Of a stretch of DNA of 53,968 bases, positions 41,231-49,057 are shown piece after piece (positions within the stretch are counted from its first letter, which is position 1; each line of letters opens with the position of its first letter). Made by a program: the position numbers and the translations under genes. Source of the DNA: a virus; the IMG/VR virus record IMGVR_UViG_3300049020_000042, positions 1 to 53,968 of that record. One strand, 5' to 3'. The notes beneath the pieces are model-generated. The model ran no database searches. It was not told the origin of the DNA and saw only the letters and a list, made by a program, of their open reading frames with translations.

Positions 41231-41649
41231 TATTGAATCTTTTTCCCTGCACGGAGATCAGCAAGAGTCAACCCACCCGTGTATTGGCAATGTGCCAGTT
41301 CTTTAAATGATCTCCAATTGCCAGCCCATTCGAGACCACAGAGATCTACCGCCAGTTTGCCACATTTGGTGAATGTAGCGGTGTCGTTCCAATCGATCCT
41401 GCCATTTTTCACAGGGGCGAAATCAAAGGCACATCGGAAATTATGCCAGCTTTCACCAGCTCTTGCGTTTGTTACGATAGCTCCAGGCTTGGTTCTACCC
41501 TGAGCGTAGAGTGCATTTTGTGATTCATTGTCACGATAGGTCGAAGTGATAATCACTTCAATTCCTTCCAGCAGACAAGCTGCAATAAAAGCCTTGCATT
41601 TGTCTCGTACTATCGGATTCAAATCATCGATATTTCTAGAATTGATCAT
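41230..41649 (-). CDS. M15-family peptidase endolysin
   Basis: 139 residues. STYRDNESQNALYAQGRTKP, then ESWHNFRCAFDFAP (zinc His and Asp) and ELAHCQYTGG (catalytic/zinc His) match L-Ala-D-Glu and VanY-type endopeptidases such as T5 endolysin. Cleaves peptidoglycan cross-links. No signal peptide, so a holin must export it, or it is virion-associated, as its place among tail genes may suggest. Confidence 0.85.
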   Translation of the reverse strand: MINSRNIDDLNPIVRDKCKAFIAACLLEGIEVIITSTYRDNESQNALYAQGRTKPGAIVTNARAGESWHNFRCAFDFAPVKNGRIDWNDTATFTKCGKLAVDLCGLEWAGNWRSFKELAHCQYTGGLTLADLRAGKKIQ

Positions 41650-41658
41650 TGTTGTCCC

Positions 41659-42729
41659 TCAAAAATCTGATTTAGGCAAAATTGCCTTTGAAAGTGGAGT
41701 CTTCTCTGGAAGAATCGTACCGTCGTCGTGAACGCTCGTTGCTCGGTTATTGATGAAGGATTTCAACAACCTATGAGCCATACTCCATTCGCCTTGACGA
41801 TAGTCAACTTCACGTCTTGCCCATTTGTTGCCATCCTTTTGGTAAAGGATGTAGGGCTCGTAATCGGTTCTCAAAAAGTAGTCACCCTGAACTGCATCGT
41901 TGGGGAATCTAGTTCCCGACCTCGTGAGTTCAGCACCATTTGGTGGTTCACCGTCACCAGCAAACACCCAAGGAAATTGCATTCCCATATCATCACCCGG
42001 AACCACATAAAACTGGCGAGTTTCAAAGTTCCGCTGCATGACATGTTCTCTTGCTTCATCCAATACAGCATCATTGATCTCAAATTCTCGATTGATGTTG
42101 CTCATTAGGTTTCGCAGATTGTCATCCATGGACAAACCAAACGGATCATCAGCTGTCTTATCCAAGACATCGATATATTCCTGACTGTCGGTTATTGGTT
42201 CACACTTCACTCTCCAAATATGAGGAAACCAAGTCTGTGAATAACCATCGCTGGCTCGCATAGCGTCGACTACCACGTAGAACTTGTTGATAGCTTTTGC
42301 ATCTGGATCTAACAATGCATCATCACGCAAATGTGGCAGTTCCAATACGTCACCATTCATCAATTTCCTACCCAGATCCGCAATCATATCGCTCAGGTGG
42401 AATTCAATGAATATCGAATCGTTACTCAAGAACAAACCGAATTGCTTCAGATCGAATTCACTGTCTTGAATGTTGTAGATTGCTCGCAGTTCTATGATGT
42501 CCTTGGCGTATCGACGATCACGATTTTCCATGAACAACATGTCTTGAATCTTCAGAACACCCTTGGGATCATCCGGATCCGTTGGGTTTCCTTGGGCATC
42601 GTGGACTCCCAAGTATTTGTGAATATAGGCGGCAGTCCCACCAATGCTGAAGTATTCAGAGATCGTTCGATCAATGAATCTGTAGTCATTTGACTTTCGT
42701 CCGCTGTTCCATATCGAGAGCTTTGGCAT
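41659..42729 (-). CDS. 14: Neck protein (gp14-like)
   Basis: 356 residues from ATG at 42729; T4 gp14 has 256. ISEYFSIGGTAAYIHKYLG, LFMENRDRRYAKDIIELRAIY and VLELPHLRDDALLD are characteristic of large T4-like neck proteins, and HIWRVKCEPITDSQEYIDVL follows the same order. Divergent from gp13, with back-to-back late promoters. Confidence 0.65.
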   Translation of the reverse strand: MPKLSIWNSGRKSNDYRFIDRTISEYFSIGGTAAYIHKYLGVHDAQGNPTDPDDPKGVLKIQDMLFMENRDRRYAKDIIELRAIYNIQDSEFDLKQFGLFLSNDSIFIEFHLSDMIADLGRKLMNGDVLELPHLRDDALLDPDAKAINKFYVVVDAMRASDGYSQTWFPHIWRVKCEPITDSQEYIDVLDKTADDPFGLSMDDNLRNLMSNINREFEINDAVLDEAREHVMQRNFETRQFYVVPGDDMGMQFPWVFAGDGEPPNGAELTRSGTRFPNDAVQGDYFLRTDYEPYILYQKDGNKWARREVDYRQGEWSMAHRLLKSFINNRATSVHDDGTILPEKTPLSKAILPKSDF

Positions 42730-42751
42730 GAACCCATCCTGATGTTTCAAG

Positions 42752-42759
42752 TATTTATA
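42752..42759 (-). promoter_or_regulatory. Consensus T4 late promoter
   Basis: Reads TATAAATA exactly on the (-) strand, about 23 bases before the gp14 ATG. Confidence 0.7.
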
Positions 42760-42764
42760 TGTCA

Positions 42765-42772
42765 ATAAATAA
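42765..42772 (+). promoter_or_regulatory. T4-type late promoter
   Basis: ATAAATAA, about 21 bases before the gp13 ATG; CGGAG is the RBS. Back to back with the (-) promoter. Confidence 0.65.
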
Positions 42773-42793
42773 CTGATAACGGAGTAGAAATTC

Positions 42794-43558
42794 ATGACCC
42801 CTAGACAAAGACTCATCAAGGAAATCCAAATCAGATTGGGTGGAGGTATGATTGACCTAGAAGCGGACCCGGTTCATTACGATCTGGCGGTCACTATGGC
42901 GCTTGACCGCTATCGTCAAAGATCTGGCAATAGCATGGAGGAAAGTTTCATCTTCGTTGATACTACTCCAGGCCAGGACACGTACACTCTTCCAAATGAA
43001 ATCCAATTGGTTCGATACGCTTATCGCCGTGGTATTGGTTCAAACGGTGGTACCGGAGCTATCGATCCGTTCAGCTTGGCATTCACCAACAACCTGTACC
43101 TTCTGAGCGGTAGCGGTGGTGGCGGCGGGACTAGCTCTGGTGGTACGGGTTCCCTCGCCACCTATGACCTCGCTATGGGATTCCAGGAATTGGCTGGTAG
43201 ATTGTTTGGTAGAGAAGTCATATTCTCTTTCAGCCAAACCTCCCACACAATTCAATTCCATAGAAAGTTTGGTGGTATTGAGACCATATTGCTTCACGCC
43301 TACATGTCCAGACCAGAGGGGGCCATTATTGATGGTATCTACTCCAAGCCATGGATCAGAGATTGCGCGGTTGCCCATTCAAAGATCATCATTGGTGAAG
43401 CTCGAAGCAAGTTCAGCCAGATCGCAGGCCCACAAGGTGGTTCAACGTTGAACGGTGAAGCGATGAAACAAGAAGGCTTGGCCGAACTCGAAAGATTGGA
43501 AAACGAAATTAACCTTCAGATTGATGGAAATGAAGGATATGGAATGACCATTGGTTAA
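42794..43558 (+). CDS. 13: Neck protein (gp13-like)
   Basis: 254 residues. RLGGGMIDLEADPVHYDLAV, LDRYRQRSGNSMEESFIF and TYTLPNEIQLVRYAYRRG form the T4-like gp13 N-terminus. A Gly/Ser loop (GSGGGGGTSSGG) follows, and KPWIRDCAVAHSKIIIGEAR with GPQGGSTLNGEAMKQEG the conserved C-terminal half. Joins head and tail together with gp14. Confidence 0.75.
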   Translation: MTPRQRLIKEIQIRLGGGMIDLEADPVHYDLAVTMALDRYRQRSGNSMEESFIFVDTTPGQDTYTLPNEIQLVRYAYRRGIGSNGGTGAIDPFSLAFTNNLYLLSGSGGGGGTSSGGTGSLATYDLAMGFQELAGRLFGREVIFSFSQTSHTIQFHRKFGGIETILLHAYMSRPEGAIIDGIYSKPWIRDCAVAHSKIIIGEARSKFSQIAGPQGGSTLNGEAMKQEGLAELERLENEINLQIDGNEGYGMTIG

Positions 43559-43578
43559 TGGTGCTAGACTTATAGAGT

Positions 43579-43812
43579 ATGGCAATCAAACAAATCAGCG
43601 AACACGTTCTTCGAATAACTGAGAAGGATTGGGATCGGATTCGTTTTGCGTTCAATCAGCAACAAACCATCAAGCAGGTCAAACCACCTAGTGGTGATCT
43701 TTCCAAATTCTTAGATGTTGACGATGCCGAAATCCTGTTTGGTTCGATACTCGAAGTGTACATCGAGGATCCAGTCAGGATGTTGCAATTTAAATTTGAT
43801 TGGTCGGCATAG
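43579..43812 (+). CDS. Small FKL-motif protein
   Basis: 77 residues. ILEVYIEDPVRMLQFKFDW is the motif with FKF. EHVLRITEKDWDRIRFAF resembles strand one plus helix one of the 62-residue member. Confidence 0.55.
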   Translation: MAIKQISEHVLRITEKDWDRIRFAFNQQQTIKQVKPPSGDLSKFLDVDDAEILFGSILEVYIEDPVRMLQFKFDWSA

Positions 43813-43816
43813 ATTG

Positions 43817-43852
43817 TTCATTTGGTGTTATAATTCCTCCATCAACAGGAGG
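43817..43852 (+). promoter_or_regulatory. Extended -10 promoter with RBS hairpin
   Basis: TTCATTTGGTG (43817-43827) next to TATAAT (43829-43834, preceded by TGT). CCTCC (43836-43840) pairs with the RBS GGAGG (43848-43852), and initiation near 43841 would remove CCTCC. Confidence 0.5.
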
Positions 43853-43856
43853 TCTT

Positions 43857-44111
43857 ATGTCGTTAGTTCGCTTCATTATTCAATATCAGAACACTGACGG
43901 GTATACGTTCTTCTGTACCGAGACTCGTCCGGTGGAATATTCGTCAATCCCAGAATTCCTGAACGACTTTGAGTTGGCTGCGATCAAAGCCTATACTCAA
44001 GACCTCGATACCATTTCCGTAGGTCGGTATACCTTCCCGATCAACGCCGGGATAGAAGATGGTGAATACTACGCACCACAAACCATCACCCTTGACGAGT
44101 GGTTCCGATAG
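43857..44111 (+). CDS. Hypothetical protein
   Basis: 84 residues from ATG 43857 after AGGAGG; the longer frame from 43800 crosses the promoter. LVRFIIQYQNTDGYTFFCTE and DFELAAIKAYTQDLDTISVG suggest a small alpha/beta fold. Confidence 0.55.
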   Translation: MSLVRFIIQYQNTDGYTFFCTETRPVEYSSIPEFLNDFELAAIKAYTQDLDTISVGRYTFPINAGIEDGEYYAPQTITLDEWFR

Positions 44112-44156
44112 CCAAAAGGTGTTATAGTACAGACCATATTCAATAAGAAAGAAATT

Positions 44157-44684
44157 ATGAGTCTGTATAGCGTTGATGTTGAAGCTGATGGCCCTTGTTC
44201 TGGCCTCTACAGTATGGTTCAGGTTGGGGCTATCAAGGTACAACCAGCTCTGGATCAGACATTCTTTTCCACATTGAAGCCAATCACTGACAACTGGATT
44301 GATGAAGCTCTTGCTTCTTGCAATCTCACTCGTGAAGTAACGTTGGCGTACGACGACCCGCAGACGGCTATGATCGCCTTCCGGGACTACGTGTTGAACA
44401 CCACGGTTGGGAAACCAGTATTCATCAGTGATAATCCAGGTTTCGACTGGCAATTTGTCAACTACTACTTCCACTATTATCTGGGTGACAATCCCTTCGG
44501 ATTCAGTTCACGTCGTATCGGTGATGTTTTTAGTGGTTTGACTAACAATTGGCGTGGTGCCTCGAGATTCAAGAAGTTCAGAACGTTCCCCCATACCCAC
44601 AATGCATTGGATGACGCGAAGGGGAATGCGTCAGCAATCCTGGGGTTTGCTGAAAAATACAAACTTGAAATTGATTATGCCTGA
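44157..44684 (+). CDS. DEDDh 3'-5' exonuclease (DnaQ/RNase T-like)
   Basis: 175 residues. Exo I SVDVEADGP (about 5-13), Exo II DNPGFDWQFVNYY (about 92-104) and Exo III HTHNALDDAKGNA (about 146-158, with the HxxxxD signature). No polymerase domain, so a stand-alone nuclease for RNA or DNA ends or degradation. TATAGT with extended TGT lies at 44123-44128. Confidence 0.85.
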   Translation: MSLYSVDVEADGPCSGLYSMVQVGAIKVQPALDQTFFSTLKPITDNWIDEALASCNLTREVTLAYDDPQTAMIAFRDYVLNTTVGKPVFISDNPGFDWQFVNYYFHYYLGDNPFGFSSRRIGDVFSGLTNNWRGASRFKKFRTFPHTHNALDDAKGNASAILGFAEKYKLEIDYA

Positions 44685-45000
44685 CTTTCCGGACATGATA
44701 CAATTCAACAATGACTTGTATATCAGTGCCAGCAACGTGCAAAACTTCATTGACGCGTATTATGGCGTTGATGTGATTCCCAAGGCATCATCGGAAACAA
44801 TGAGTGTTTTGGTGACACCTGAGATCAGATTTCATCTATATACCGTATGGAACAACCCAAAAATAAAAAGAGGTTCCACTACTGAAATCTGTCGGTTAGA
44901 GTTCCTTAACCCCAGCAACCTAATTATCCTCAAGCTGGCACAATCTGATTATATCAAAGATTACGATAATTTACCAGATCACTTCATAGGCCCAGAATGA
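44677..45000 (+). CDS. Small protein, divergent FKL-motif member
   Basis: 107 residues from ATG 44677, overlapping the exonuclease by 8 bases. CRLEFLNPSNLIILKLAQSD is the degenerate motif, followed by about 20 residues. ATGA-linked to the next gene. Confidence 0.5.
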   Translation: MPDFPDMIQFNNDLYISASNVQNFIDAYYGVDVIPKASSETMSVLVTPEIRFHLYTVWNNPKIKRGSTTEICRLEFLNPSNLIILKLAQSDYIKDYDNLPDHFIGPE

Positions 45001-45221
45001 AATTCAAAGTAATGGAAGGCGAGTCTATCGTCATGACTAAGGATTTCTTTCTGGAGTTGCTCTCTGAATTTGACACAGACAGTCAACACAATGGCGCCGT
45101 ACAGGAATTCAAAAATCGATACGGTGCGAAAAAGGTAACAGTGGCTACATGTTTGGTGTTACTGGAATTCAATTCTCCGGAAGAAGCTGTTCAATTTAGA
45201 TTGGGTTTACCAAATGGATGA
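44997..45221 (+). CDS. Small FKL-motif protein
   Basis: 74 residues. CLVLLEFNSPEEAVQFRLGL is a clear motif at the C-terminus. SIVMTKDFFLELLSEFDTDS contains helix one. Overlaps the next gene by 8 bases. Confidence 0.55.
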   Translation: MKFKVMEGESIVMTKDFFLELLSEFDTDSQHNGAVQEFKNRYGAKKVTVATCLVLLEFNSPEEAVQFRLGLPNG

Positions 45222-45531
45222 TTTAGAAATCGAAGAACACATTCAGAGGTGTTTGGTACATAGTCGATGGACTGGTAGAGGAAGTTTGATTGCACCATCT
45301 GGTCTTTTGGATTTCATGATCTATAAACAGACTCGTGGATTCCCCAAACATTCACCGGTCCTTGAGTTCAGGGAAATTTTTGGTCTTAGGGCATCTCGCT
45401 GGGTGGACAATTCAATTCCATGTGTGATCATTAATCTTTCATCAGATGATGAAGCTATGTTATTCTTCCTGGCAACGGGAGCTAGAAAACCAAATGCGAA
45501 AAAAGATCGAAGATCCAAGCAAACCTCATAA
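45214..45531 (+). CDS. Small FKL-motif protein
   Basis: 105 residues. CVIINLSSDDEAMLFFLATG is the motif with FFL. LEFREIFGLRASRW parallels VQEFKNRYGAKK of the previous protein, suggesting tandem duplication. The tail KKDRRSKQTS is basic. Confidence 0.55.
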   Translation: MDDLEIEEHIQRCLVHSRWTGRGSLIAPSGLLDFMIYKQTRGFPKHSPVLEFREIFGLRASRWVDNSIPCVIINLSSDDEAMLFFLATGARKPNAKKDRRSKQTS

Positions 45532-45892
45532 AAATTGGGTTCATGCCGCCCAATCCGGCCTTCCAATCAAAATGACGGTTCGGGTTGCATTAGATCTCAC
45601 CCAATTGAAAGAGATTGGCCTCGATGATCTGGTAGTTGCTAAAAATTGGATTTTTGCCCATCAGATAAAATCGAAAATCACCGACATCGTGTACAAAGAA
45701 CTCAATGAGTTTGTGGGAGAGCGAAAGGTTGCGTGGAGGACACTAGCAAACCGACCAGAAAACAACGAAGTTGATTATTTGACTATTTTCATGGCAGATG
45801 ATGATTGGATGGTCACAGCCAAACTCAATGGTGCTATAGTGGCTTCATTACCAAGAACTTTTGAAAAGCTGGAAATCCAAAATGACCAATAA
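45494..45892 (+). CDS. Hypothetical protein with DDW-LxG ending
   Basis: 132 residues from ATG 45494. FMADDDWMVTAKLNGAIVAS near the C-terminus resembles TTSDDWLVMARLSGSNMN in the protein at 46295, and more loosely TTNDNWEMFLSLSG at 50006, so these may form a second small family. Confidence 0.5.
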   Translation: MRKKIEDPSKPHKNWVHAAQSGLPIKMTVRVALDLTQLKEIGLDDLVVAKNWIFAHQIKSKITDIVYKELNEFVGERKVAWRTLANRPENNEVDYLTIFMADDDWMVTAKLNGAIVASLPRTFEKLEIQNDQ

Positions 45893-46298
45893 GACGCCAA
45901 TTCTGTATATCCTGATGCGTACTGATATGGCCAGTATGAACCCCGGTAAAGCGGTGGCACAGGGATCGCATGCTGCAAACCAGATGCAAACCAGAGTTGC
46001 ATCTGCCACCCAATATATCCAAGACTGTTTCAATGAATGGCAAAACCAAGGTGCTTCTGGGTTCGGTACTGCCATCTGTCTGAGCGTAGACGATAGAATG
46101 ATGCGTCGCGTTATGGACGGTCTCGCGATTTCGGTCATGGCTCCTGACTTTGCTCTGGGTGGAATTGTCCGCGATCCCACTTACCCATTACGCGATGGTG
46201 AAGTAACCCACCTCATCCCAGTTGATACCTGTGCCTACTTGTTTGGGTATAAGGAAGACATTGGGTACCTTGTATCAACTCTGAGCTTGATGTCATGA
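45882..46298 (+). CDS. Peptidyl-tRNA hydrolase 2
   Basis: 138 residues. MNPGKAVAQGSHAANQ is the Pth2 signature with catalytic Lys and His. PDFALGGIVRDPTYPL and THLIPVDTCAYLFG complete the domain. Pth2 recycles peptidyl-tRNA and is mostly archaeal/eukaryotic, with phage members known. It could rescue drop-off peptidyl-tRNAs late in infection. Confidence 0.85.
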   Translation: MTNKTPILYILMRTDMASMNPGKAVAQGSHAANQMQTRVASATQYIQDCFNEWQNQGASGFGTAICLSVDDRMMRRVMDGLAISVMAPDFALGGIVRDPTYPLRDGEVTHLIPVDTCAYLFGYKEDIGYLVSTLSLMS

Positions 46299-46792
46299 GT
46301 GAAATCAAAAGCGCCGTCCGCAAGGTTCGATCTTTCAAAGATCTGATCTATTGGTACCTGGCTCCATCGACAGCCAAGGTCAAGACTCGAATCAGCGATG
46401 GTGAGTCTGCGTTCAGTAACTCTGCGGCTTACATCATGCGGCGCATTTGGTGGGCATACGCGGATCCAAAATACCAAGTTGCATTCATCATCCCCACCAA
46501 CGACTTAATTCTTTCCTTCTTCTCCAAGTCCGCTCCCATGCGGGATGTTCCTGAAGAGATAAAGAAGTCCCTTGTGGACATTATCGACCACATGGGTACT
46601 CGTGGTGAGGACTGGGAAATTATTGATTTTGGTGATCCATTCTTCCATGCATTGGTGACCACATCGGATGATTGGTTGGTAATGGCCCGACTGAGTGGGT
46701 CAAATATGAATATTATCAGAACGTTGTTTAACAACTACATCGAGTACAAACCAGGTTCTGAAATTGCGAAGAGTCGAAAGTCACGCAAATGA
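46295..46792 (+). CDS. Hypothetical protein with DDW-LxG ending
   Basis: 165 residues, ATGA-coupled to Pth2. ALVTTSDDWLVMARLSGSNM (about 128-147) is shared with its neighbour upstream. Basic C-terminus AKSRKSRK. Confidence 0.5.
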   Translation: MSEIKSAVRKVRSFKDLIYWYLAPSTAKVKTRISDGESAFSNSAAYIMRRIWWAYADPKYQVAFIIPTNDLILSFFSKSAPMRDVPEEIKKSLVDIIDHMGTRGEDWEIIDFGDPFFHALVTTSDDWLVMARLSGSNMNIIRTLFNNYIEYKPGSEIAKSRKSRK

Positions 46793-46805
46793 TGTTTGAG
46801 GCGAG

Positions 46806-46889
46806 TTCCTCAAAATCTACCTGGAGTTTTACGACATCACTTCATCGTTTTTACTACATCGCCTCACCTTTTACGACATATTCGTGAAG
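46806..46889. repeat. Dispersed intergenic element, copy 2, with three 21-bp iterons
   Basis: The core 46806-46839 matches copy 1 at 27678-27710. It runs into three exact 21-base units at 46827-46847, 46848-46868 and 46869-46889, each beginning TTTT(T)AC-G/T-ACAT. TTCGTGAAGAAT follows at 46881 and again at 46915, as at 27764 in copy 1. Confidence 0.75.
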
Positions 46890-46933
46890 AATAGGTAAAG
46901 ATACGTGTGAAAGATTCGTGAAGAATTACCCTA

Positions 46934-47266
46934 ATGTCAAATACACCTAACACCAAAAGATCTCAAAGAATAGGTACATTCACATTAGAGAAATACGATC
47001 TACGTAGAGTAACGGAACTGTTTGACGAACCTCTACCAGAATACGTATGGGAGACTGCACTAGCTAAGACACCAGAACTCGTGGAGTGGTTGGAGACCTA
47101 TGCTTCCAGTAGGTACCACTTCACAACCAGAGGAATAGGCAGTGTTGCTATTATACTCCGTGGACCAAAGCCAATTTACTTACAAATGGAATCAGAGCAG
47201 GATGTACTTCTTCTACATCTCACCATGGGTGATTCCTTGATTCCAAAAGAATGGATTAATCGATGA
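46934..47266 (+). CDS. Small protein, divergent FKL-motif member
   Basis: 110 residues downstream of the iteron element. IYLQMESEQDVLLLHLTMGD is the degenerate motif with LHL. FTLEKYDLRRVTELFDE may form the first strand and helix. Confidence 0.5.
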   Translation: MSNTPNTKRSQRIGTFTLEKYDLRRVTELFDEPLPEYVWETALAKTPELVEWLETYASSRYHFTTRGIGSVAIILRGPKPIYLQMESEQDVLLLHLTMGDSLIPKEWINR

Positions 47267-47481
47267 TCTTACCTAGTGATATAGGTTCAATTGTCTGGTA
47301 CACGGGTACTGACGATAAACCACATGTTGAAGTCCCCCTCCAATTGATAAGTATCGTGGGGGATGCGGCGTTTCTAGTAGACGAACATGGTGTTGTCTAC
47401 GGGGTTTCCACCTTTAGATGTGCACCCAACAGACCAGGACTAACCCTGGAGCCAATGGACAAACGTCCCCGTTATTGGTAA
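47263..47481 (+). CDS. Small beta-rich hypothetical protein
   Basis: 72 residues, ATGA overlap. DIGSIVWYTGTDDKPHVEVP and AFLVDEHGVVYGVSTFRC suggest an SH3- or OB-like barrel. Confidence 0.5.
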   Translation: MILPSDIGSIVWYTGTDDKPHVEVPLQLISIVGDAAFLVDEHGVVYGVSTFRCAPNRPGLTLEPMDKRPRYW

Positions 47482-47486
47482 CATTC

Positions 47487-47708
47487 ATGAAAACTTATTC
47501 ACTCGACTTGCCGGAAATTCGTACCGGACTCATCACTTCTGTTTCTTTGTCAGATCGCACCGCTATCGTTGATATAGACGGCTGTTCTTACAACATCCCC
47601 ACCACAGTGTGGGAAGCGGGGCCAGGCGCTCTGCAATCTGGTTTTGAGGTCCGGGTATTACTTGCTTATTCCACTGCTACCATCCTGGCTATTTCTGAGA
47701 TCTTGTGA
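47487..47708 (+). CDS. Small OB-like hypothetical protein
   Basis: 73 residues from ATG 47487. LITSVSLSDRTAIVDIDGCS and GFEVRVLLAYSTATILA resemble S1/OB strands. Its 3' end overlaps the convergent kinase-like gene by 51 bases. Confidence 0.5.
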   Translation: MKTYSLDLPEIRTGLITSVSLSDRTAIVDIDGCSYNIPTTVWEAGPGALQSGFEVRVLLAYSTATILAISEIL

Positions 47709-48482
47709 TCCTGAGGTTCTGCTGGCAGTCTTACCACCTTCTCTCCTGTCCTTGGGTCTGAAGGCAAACTTCAGAAACTCATTGTTCAATGCCACGTCTT
47801 TGTTGTTTGCAATCGGGTCGAGAATCACCAGTTGACCATCGGCTCGTTTCATAACATTCCCCGCATGTAGGTCCAGGTGGTTATCGCCCAGTTCCATGAT
47901 ATCCATGATAGTGTTAACCAATAGAGTCAACACTGGATCAAAGTTCGTCGGATTGTAGGTAAAGTTGGCACCACGATTGTTTTGCATCGCGTGTGTGAAA
48001 CCATTCAGATCTTTGAACAGTGCCTTCTCACAAAGCTGCACTACGTTTTCAAAGTTCACATAACGGTAACTCCCCCATTCATCCTCTTCTTCCTCATCCT
48101 GGAATTCTGGGTGGACTTCCCAACTGTTGCCCGTTAGATGACCCACTGGGATCAACTTTTCCATCTTCACGTATTTGACCACGTCGGGTGCATTACTGGA
48201 TCTAAGGAAGAATGCAGGCATGGTTTTGATTCCACCATGGAACTTTGGTAGGAATTGATTCCCCTGATTCGCCATGCAATATCGGGCGAAAGCTTCATAT
48301 GCCGAATCAACTAACCAGAATTTGTAAACTTCTTCGCCAATCTGAAGAGCCATAGCATGCATCCCCACACCCAGAAGTTTCACAGAATTGAAATTGCCAC
48401 CAAAGAACTTTTCTATATCGGCAGACGTCATGTTTTGAAACTTCTTCACACCGACCATTTCCTCGATTTCACTGTATCGCAT
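47658..48482 (-). CDS. Protein-kinase/APH-fold protein with possible capsid-targeting N-terminus
   Basis: 274 residues from ATG at 48482 (GAGGG about 7 bases upstream). LLGVGMHAMALQIGEEVYKF is a degenerate glycine-rich loop with the Lys; NHLDLHAGNVMKRADGQLVI is the catalytic loop (HxDxHxxN) leading to LDPIANN in place of DFG. An acidic insertion (DEEEEDEWG) lies mid-domain. It starts MRYSEIEEMV; MRYSQIVEAS at 51421 is similar, and both end in I-x-E, the T4 prohead-protease cleavage pattern. It may therefore be packaged and injected; that is inference. Confidence 0.6.
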   Translation of the reverse strand: MRYSEIEEMVGVKKFQNMTSADIEKFFGGNFNSVKLLGVGMHAMALQIGEEVYKFWLVDSAYEAFARYCMANQGNQFLPKFHGGIKTMPAFFLRSSNAPDVVKYVKMEKLIPVGHLTGNSWEVHPEFQDEEEEDEWGSYRYVNFENVVQLCEKALFKDLNGFTHAMQNNRGANFTYNPTNFDPVLTLLVNTIMDIMELGDNHLDLHAGNVMKRADGQLVILDPIANNKDVALNNEFLKFAFRPKDRREGGKTASRTSGSQDLRNSQDGSSGISK

Positions 48483-48506
48483 TGCCATTCCCTCACTTTG
48501 TTCTAT

Positions 48507-48536
48507 TTAGACGGAATGGCACGTTCAAACTATAAT
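48507..48536 (+). promoter_or_regulatory. Sigma70-like promoter for queD
   Basis: TTAGAC (48507-48512), 18-base spacer, TATAAT (48531-48536); AAAGG RBS at 48546-48550. Confidence 0.55.
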
Positions 48537-48556
48537 CACATTCATAAAGGATCAAT

Positions 48557-49057
48557 ATGAACCAACCAATCAACTACAAATTTGTATCCACGAAAGAATA
48601 CGTGGATGCCTATCCTGTCGCCTATCGCCAGTGGCGTGCTGACAGTCATTGCAATCTCATCCATGGATATTCCTTCTCAATGAAGTTTTATTTCGGGACC
48701 AACGACCTCGATGTTCGTAACTGGGCAGCCGACTATGGCGGCCTCAAGGAACTCAAAGGCATCCTGAACGACATGTTTGATCACCGCCTACTGGTTGCTG
48801 AGGATGATCCTGAGCTGGCCTTCTACAAGGAAATGGAAGCTCGCAAGCTGGCAAAGCTGACGATCTTGCCACGACTGGGTTGCGAGGGTCTGGCCGATAT
48901 GCTGTACCGTTATGTGAACTCGGTATACATTCCAGATATGTGGGGCCAAGCTGAAGCAGATCGTCTGTGGTGCTTCCGTGTTGAAGTAAGGGAAACCCAA
49001 GCCAACATGGCCTATCGTGAAGGCCATCGTGAATGGAATGAGGACTTGATTGGATGA
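48557..49057 (+). CDS. queD: 6-carboxytetrahydropterin synthase (QueD/PTPS family)
   Basis: 166 residues. SHCNLIHGYSFSMKFYFG holds the zinc/substrate cluster (C-x3-H-G-Y in place of the usual LHGH). ADYGGLKELKGILNDMFDHR is the conserved D-x-x-x-LK...LDH block. GCEGLADMLYRYV replaces the classic PTxE helix, and VEVRETQANMAYRE has the terminal Glu. Converts dihydroneopterin triphosphate from FolE to the QueE substrate. Note the atypical Tyr where the second HGH histidine is expected. Confidence 0.8.
   Translation: MNQPINYKFVSTKEYVDAYPVAYRQWRADSHCNLIHGYSFSMKFYFGTNDLDVRNWAADYGGLKELKGILNDMFDHRLLVAEDDPELAFYKEMEARKLAKLTILPRLGCEGLADMLYRYVNSVYIPDMWGQAEADRLWCFRVEVRETQANMAYREGHREWNEDLIG

Noticed and set aside
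46827-46889. CRISPR array
   Set aside because: The three 21-base units are contiguous with no spacers, and no cas-like genes are nearby.
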